Shown one piece after another: positions 29,201 through 31,414 of a DNA stretch of 31,414 nt. Position numbers and translations under genes: made by a program. Position 1 is the stretch's first letter; each line of letters starts with the position of its first letter. A model generated the notes under the pieces. It searched no databases, was not told the origin of the DNA, and saw nothing but the letters and a program-made list of their open reading frames with translations. The DNA is from Podochytrium sp. JEL0797 (Eukaryota > Chytridiomycota > Chytridiomycetes > Chytridiales > Chytriomycetaceae). The stretch is from positions 1 through 31,414 of the forward strand of contig JADGJG010000205.1 in NCBI GenBank assembly GCA_027596195.1, in the 5' to 3' direction.

Positions 29201-29872
29201 AGGCAAAACCCAATAACGGCAGCAAAAAAGAAGGCGAAAAGGAAGCAACAAGCAGGAGACCCAACTGAGGATGAGGAGGAGCTCGCCGAGGAAGAGCCAA
29301 ATGAAAACGAGGAGCTTGGAGCAAGACCACAGAGAAAAAAGAAACTAACCAGGAAGCAAAGAATTGCCAGAAGAGAAATCTGCACACAATGCGGGGACGT
29401 ACTCGGAACCCACAAAGCCGAAAATGGAGAACACATACACAATAAACGATATGAGAAGAGAACGAAAGCAATTGAAACCTGGTATCGACACAAAACCGGA
29501 GAAAGGACTCTAAAATCAGGGATGATAGAAATCTCCAAAGGCGCCAGAGAGGCATACGAAACCAACACGCCAGCAGAAACAGAGTGGGTGGAAGCAGAAC
29601 TGACAGAAAGAAGAGAAAGAATAGCAAGAGCAGTAAAAAATAGGAAAGAAATAACGGAAGAAGGAAGCCAGGAAGGCAGCAAGCAACAGAGAACAAGAAG
29701 AAAACCAGAACATCGTCGTAGACACAAAAGAAACCCGAAAAGAACAATCGAAAAGAGGAACCACACGGAGCAAGAAAATGAAAAGAGAGACGCCAACACG
29801 TTGGATGGGGGGCTCCTCGAGTGGGCCGAGACCCAACCCGACAGTGAAGGCGACATGAATGAAAACAGATAA
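23195..29872 (+). CDS. LINE ORF2 polyprotein (EN-RT-RNase H), copy B, intact
   Basis: 2225 residues from ATG 23195 (23171 is an in-frame alternative). PIP-box-like NRKITEFF at residues 26-33; acidic region; APE-type endonuclease at about 300-545 with WNIGG, QETK, GDFN, SRID and SDH motifs; reverse transcriptase at about 870-1190 with motif A NDIQKAFDSV and YVDDT (26597-26611). An RNase H domain lies at about 1592-1735, with Asp in IYSDGS (residue 1596), Glu in LPEAMGG, Asp in MIDNAA, then AGHSKIEG and GNDVAD. A CCHC-type motif at about 1854 (CRICKDNSLEDDEHILKC) follows, then a Lys-rich stretch, a second zinc-finger-like segment at about 2063 (CTQCGDVLGTHK...HIH), and a strongly basic tail. 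It nicks target DNA, primes reverse transcription and removes RNA from the hybrid. All catalytic residues I can place are present. Confidence 0.92.
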   Translation: MIDKPNEIGNKENKMNNKKTDQKINNRKITEFFLKETRQTNNQNKETIFSEEESSDEEEAPMRRTIGPMQPKAEINIEEGNKYCDSETIRGFKNALKKAREEIKTSRIGRMSEKTWRELEKTRMGANQVYLNEAPEDTGQTDEKINQQRQRWIVEEIDNAMRKLGEAQRIEQQRGGAEKTTLEEAGLSTRPGDDESARRKRQKGETEEEEDDNLQQGKKPRDETQENQNGRNKRKGVEEGEGKTENMHNEIEHSKNETKEPDSETEDSEESEEEEYEDDDEDFAVRSLRTKEERFELAAGSWNIGGDLEHTTETIQSTMMTYGLGIMCIQETKVSKEKGENMWKSRTKTAETPEHNMRYTKSTSAQGASGGVMTIMQADVAKHASKVETVEGYLVSIILQYKGGELRVVNMYWPPDAADHKETRKKLAEWVKKARRLDQESNREGIWVGDFNSYANGHLDKNPRTKKKEHGPIAIMKETELEDTFRILHPDQRRYSRTGMHKGELTESRIDAIYATEMINGKVAHANILNEIRVLGKSDHVPVVTAFDLTECFSKAPESKRATRRIPDLKKATEEELKAFSKALEELYQKETNILQQKTAQYKVVAGDTYRMEKHARKAREIMQCTAPSKTEKLCDPDEIEEVRRIISQNAQIVEDQIKGLSATMLPSKISGATIKTEEEKQSAKWYRLHKLMGKGMVEIYRLSHKLMESETLLQIETAKIELGHEWENEQPEYSENHNQQAYRKTYISWMRKERREIEKVAITMKKSQTTEEIKIAVAKRNEMFGKQRKRMFDRILERGRQNAEIDRCKTTKGMVFEPEEVKANTDEVFAKVFKERETKEVEKGSPFEAAYEPKEDVNPEIYKVLDEQITDEQVEGALKQLGRDKAPGPTGITKEILTMGGAETQKYLRTIMQLCKDFMITPDSWTNGYIRPIPKSEEWGGNLLLTRPIALLEIPYKLMETLWYQPLKGILQKNRHILAGRNFSALPGESTETSLRMINAVIEYCKEKEIPAYLLLNDIQKAFDSVGPMAVMRSHRRIKLPYKYSAWKWDTQKHMNAKVLTAFGPTEGFKVGAMIQQGSVLAPLEWRIFWDTLLCVIDKHTEGITLEAKHIKNIKRDGTAEGDVLWERLTSEAYVDDTAVFANSLEECEMQARLIYEFQEKNSIQSNTKKMAIIAINPPDKKQTHLTWGDGSKVRIMKPDEGERVLGNWFSADNRGATGKNEIEKIVTRMTQLLRKKEITEVTAICIINTVLLPKIRYIWKTLNISENKIDEWYQKAIAVVKTKARLARSTATSLIENPCIYGLENWNRHYTSDTVNNLLIELNGDDLLGRILRIRLLNLQEELALPHCPLQEPYPATIKKGTHSMGHLMKRMAQQKLRIVPIEYTNSETHGTETFGEVKGGGTTLWHAIGNWAKFDELREQLRTNQLYFMDQIASINFKRIVNRKEMVRRYCKDMRSYGWFVGLKEDLEDTTEFGFSRFEVATKTVPNPYAIEPTQTMLTEYWEGQEEDEEDDGMEEEISEEEREAEAEMCRNMMRESNKTPTEKLAKKPDNEVNVELGNGAGKYLQCSEELLEAIGTRIQTNQNDEPDEIYSDGSRHSKTMGLGGICRSGPSAGREWCAKVEGMSSSKLPEAMGGIVSMVGAARGLTKIMIDNAAVIRDGKFLVESEGDISIRDLMGRSCIMQNAVMSEIIKDYSPEGRRFEFVKVAGHSKIEGKEKEGNDVADKNANKGNKAETIRIKNSGQSRIKFMLAVGEHMVEGQTWESLKEVDKLEAFMRWEGQHGFRHIAGKLEKIDLDMTITNMMGGRKPTTPRTSTGESAAIKYRTMALHHLRPTQARMYERRPDLYPDGNCRICKDNSLEDDEHILKCATLMEDRKKLINEFVQKIAEGTDKHTGNKKKEGWLSMWKLWTSPWQSHLKGISPQITGREQEWRKEINAVTMEEVMEGMVPSALREIMTKVCGVSAQNTRNIILAAMKILIEGVRELWKARCEGTVEWELSRQNPITAAKKKAKRKQQAGDPTEDEEELAEEEPNENEELGARPQRKKKLTRKQRIARREICTQCGDVLGTHKAENGEHIHNKRYEKRTKAIETWYRHKTGERTLKSGMIEISKGAREAYETNTPAETEWVEAELTERRERIARAVKNRKEITEEGSQEGSKQQRTRRKPEHRRRHKRNPKRTIEKRNHTEQENEKRDANTLDGGLLEWAETQPDSEGDMNENR

Positions 29873-30201
29873 AATACCAATAAAGTAGAACGCAAGAAAC
29901 ATACGAGAAGATGCTAACAACAGCCAGTGATGATCCCATCGAGATCCCAACCTGCGGGTTTTTTGCCCCGCGTTTTTGGGGTTTTTTCGAGGTGATATTC
30001 TCCCATGATCCACCGCAACGTGGTAGGAGAAACTCGATAGGATCCGACCCCCCCTTTCTTTCTTTTTACCCGTTTTTATTTTATTCTTCTTTGTTGTAAA
30101 AAAAGCCAAGCAAGTAGGCGGGTCAGAGCCGTGCTGGTCGGAAGCGGGCAGTATGTTTTATTCTAAAAATAAAGCGAGGCAATAACCTCTGAAAAAAAAA
30201 A
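29873..30201 (+). other. 3' UTR, polyadenylation signal and poly(A) of copy B
   Basis: Follows the TAA of ORF2. Contains an early AATAAA at 29879-29884 and a canonical one at 30168-30173, 18 nt before ten A residues at 30192-30201. The middle is T- and C-rich with GC-rich islands and GGGGTTTTTT runs. The AATAAA plus poly(A) is the signature of a reverse-transcribed polyadenylated RNA and fixes the 3' end of the element. Confidence 0.85.
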
Positions 30202-30202
30202 T

Positions 30203-31414
30203 GAATTCATTGGAGCTGTCGCTTTGGGTGCCTCCACTGCGGGAACTATCAAGGACGGAATCATCACGCTGTCTCTGTTTGACACGCGTCAAGATCTCCG
30301 CATGAGCGCGTTCATGTGTGCACTCATTGGTTCCTCCTGCTGGGTCATGTTTGCCACAAAACAAGGATGGCCCGTCTCTACCACACACTCCATCGTCGGC
30401 GCCCTCATCGGAGTCGGAGTCTCTGCCTTTGGTACCAGCGCAGTCAACTGGGGTTGGGAAGGCAAGGGCGTCGCTCAAATTGTTGCTTCGTGGCTTCTTT
30501 CTCCTATCCTTGCGGGTTTGATTGCGGTGACTGTGTACGGTCTTACCCGTAAGTTTGTGTTCCAAGCCAAGAACCCTCTCCGTGCCGGAATCTACGCCAT
30601 CCCATTCTACTTCACCATCACAACCTTTATCGTCTCCTTCTTTGTCGTCAGCAAGAACGGTAAATCCACTCTGAAGATCACTGCCGCCTCCTTTGGTTCC
30701 CCTTTGGTCGTTAAGGGCGACCTCGCCATGTGTATGGCCATTGTTGGCGGTATTACCGGCTTCGTACTCCTCTTCTGCCTTGTCTGTGTCGTTCCGTTCT
30801 TTATCCGCAAGCTCGAGAAGGAGGAGGACCTCAAGTCGCATCAGATCTTCTACATCTTTGCGGTTCCCACCCAGGCCAAGAGCTTGACTCTCGACTACGA
30901 CTTGACAAAGCAGTTTACTCCCCACCTTTTGTCTGACGAAAAGGAAGTCCCTGTCGTTGTGGAGCCCGAGCTTGAGTACAAGAGCGCCATTGACTACGTC
31001 AAGAACCCGATCATTGGAACGTACCGCCTCGCCATGAAGGGTCTGTTCATGGATGTCGCCTCTGTCCAGTCTGGCCACGCCCATGATGCCCACGCCCACG
31101 CCACCCTTTACGACAACAAGGTCGAATACCTCTTCTCTTACCTCCAAGTCATGACTGCCGCTTTTGCCTCCTTCAGTCACGGTTCCAACGACGTTGCCAA
31201 CGCAATTGGACCCTTGGCTGCCGTGTTCGAGCTTTGGAGCAAGGGTTCTGTTTCCAAGAACGCGGACGTTCAAATTTGGATGTTGGCGATGGGTGGTATT
31301 GCCATTGACATGGGACTCGCTTTCTACGGCTGGAGAGTCATGATCAACCTCGGAAACAACCTCACTTACCACTCCCCGTCCCGTGGATTCTCGATGGAAC
31401 TCGGTGCCGCCTTG
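30203..31414 (+). pseudogene. PHO89/SLC20-type phosphate transporter, 5' end lost at the LINE insertion; runs off window
   Basis: 404 open codons from 30203 to the window edge, beginning EFIGAVALGA, match the PiT family of Na+- or H+-coupled phosphate symporters of the plasma membrane (fungal Pho89). Several hydrophobic membrane segments are visible (SAFMCALIGSSCWVMFA, IVASWLLSPILAGLIAV, TFIVSFFVV, AIVGGITGFVLLFCLVCVV). After a long hydrophilic loop with a His-rich stretch (GHAHDAHAHA) comes the second PiT signature, FSHGSNDVANAIGPLAAV. The first signature (GANDVANS-type) and about 60-80 N-terminal residues are missing: the in-frame sequence before 30203 is the LINE poly(A) and a stop lies just upstream. 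The first in-frame ATG is 30302. No intron is seen. Codon use is C/T-ending, unlike the A-rich LINE. Either inactivated by the insertion, or the 5' part lies elsewhere. Confidence 0.88.

Larger units (their letters stand above)
19913..30201 (+). mobile_element. Non-LTR retrotransposon copy B (full length)
   Basis: A 10.3 kb element with ORF1 (19915-23202), ORF2 (23195-29872), a 3' UTR with AATAAA at 30168-30173, and a 10-nt poly(A) at 30192-30201. Its first 7259 nt repeat copy A with a period of 7258 nt and no difference in the stretches I compared; the translated proteins are identical. All endonuclease, reverse transcriptase and RNase H motifs are intact and both frames are open, so this copy looks recently active. 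It lies directly 5' of the open frame of a phosphate transporter, with no visible target-site duplication. Confidence 0.93.

Noticed and set aside
19913..30201. Copy B as a simple nested insertion into copy A
   Set aside because: The remaining part of copy A's ORF2 and 3' UTR should follow copy B's poly(A) but the phosphate transporter follows instead.
30158..31372. Minus-strand open frame of 404 codons
   Set aside because: Antisense to the phosphate transporter, whose membrane segments and GSNDVAN signature are unmistakable; the frame also crosses the LINE poly(A).

Overview
The window looks like the compact nuclear genome of a fungus, most likely a chytrid (inference). Genes carry several short GT-AG introns of 46-91 nt. 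Secreted class III chitinases sit beside a vWFD/EGF cell-surface protein and an F-box-like/LRR protein, and a PiT phosphate transporter lies at the right edge. No rRNA, tRNA or CRISPR array was seen.

Left part (1-12208): every gene I can support is on the minus strand. In order they are an F-box-like plus plant-type LRR protein (406-1368); a damaged C-terminal half of a DNAJC7-type TPR/J-domain co-chaperone (1706-2952); a four-exon Cys-rich protein of unknown function (3411-4289); a 1.3 kb gene-poor stretch with repeats and ACGCGT boxes; the last two exons of an SNX3-type sorting nexin whose 5' part is missing (5610-5869); two tandem paralogous GH18 chitinases (6086-7551 and 7853-9639), of which only the second has a CBM5/12 domain; and a secreted, probably GPI-anchored vWFD + EGF protein (9942-12208).

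Middle part (12655-30201): a plus-strand non-LTR retrotransposon array of about 17.5 kb. A first copy (12655-19913) is intact at its 5' end but cut off inside ORF2, after the reverse transcriptase. It joins directly to the exact 5' end of a second, full-length copy (19913-30201) with ORF1, ORF2 (endonuclease, reverse transcriptase, RNase H, zinc-binding motifs), AATAAA and a 10-nt poly(A). The shared 7258-nt period shows no difference where I compared it. The junction is in frame, so ORF2 of copy A reads straight into ORF1 of copy B.

Right edge (30203-31414): the poly(A) ends one base before the open frame of a PHO89/SLC20-type phosphate transporter. Its N-terminal part, including the first family signature, is absent on both sides of the element. 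The frame stays open to the window end.

Most notable: the 5'-complete, 3'-truncated copy fused to a full copy is what an RT template jump during target-primed reverse transcription would give, though tandem duplication or misassembly must be excluded. ORF1 also holds intron-like segments whose combined removal keeps frame, and three host genes (DNAJC7-, SNX3- and PHO89-like) are truncated fragments.
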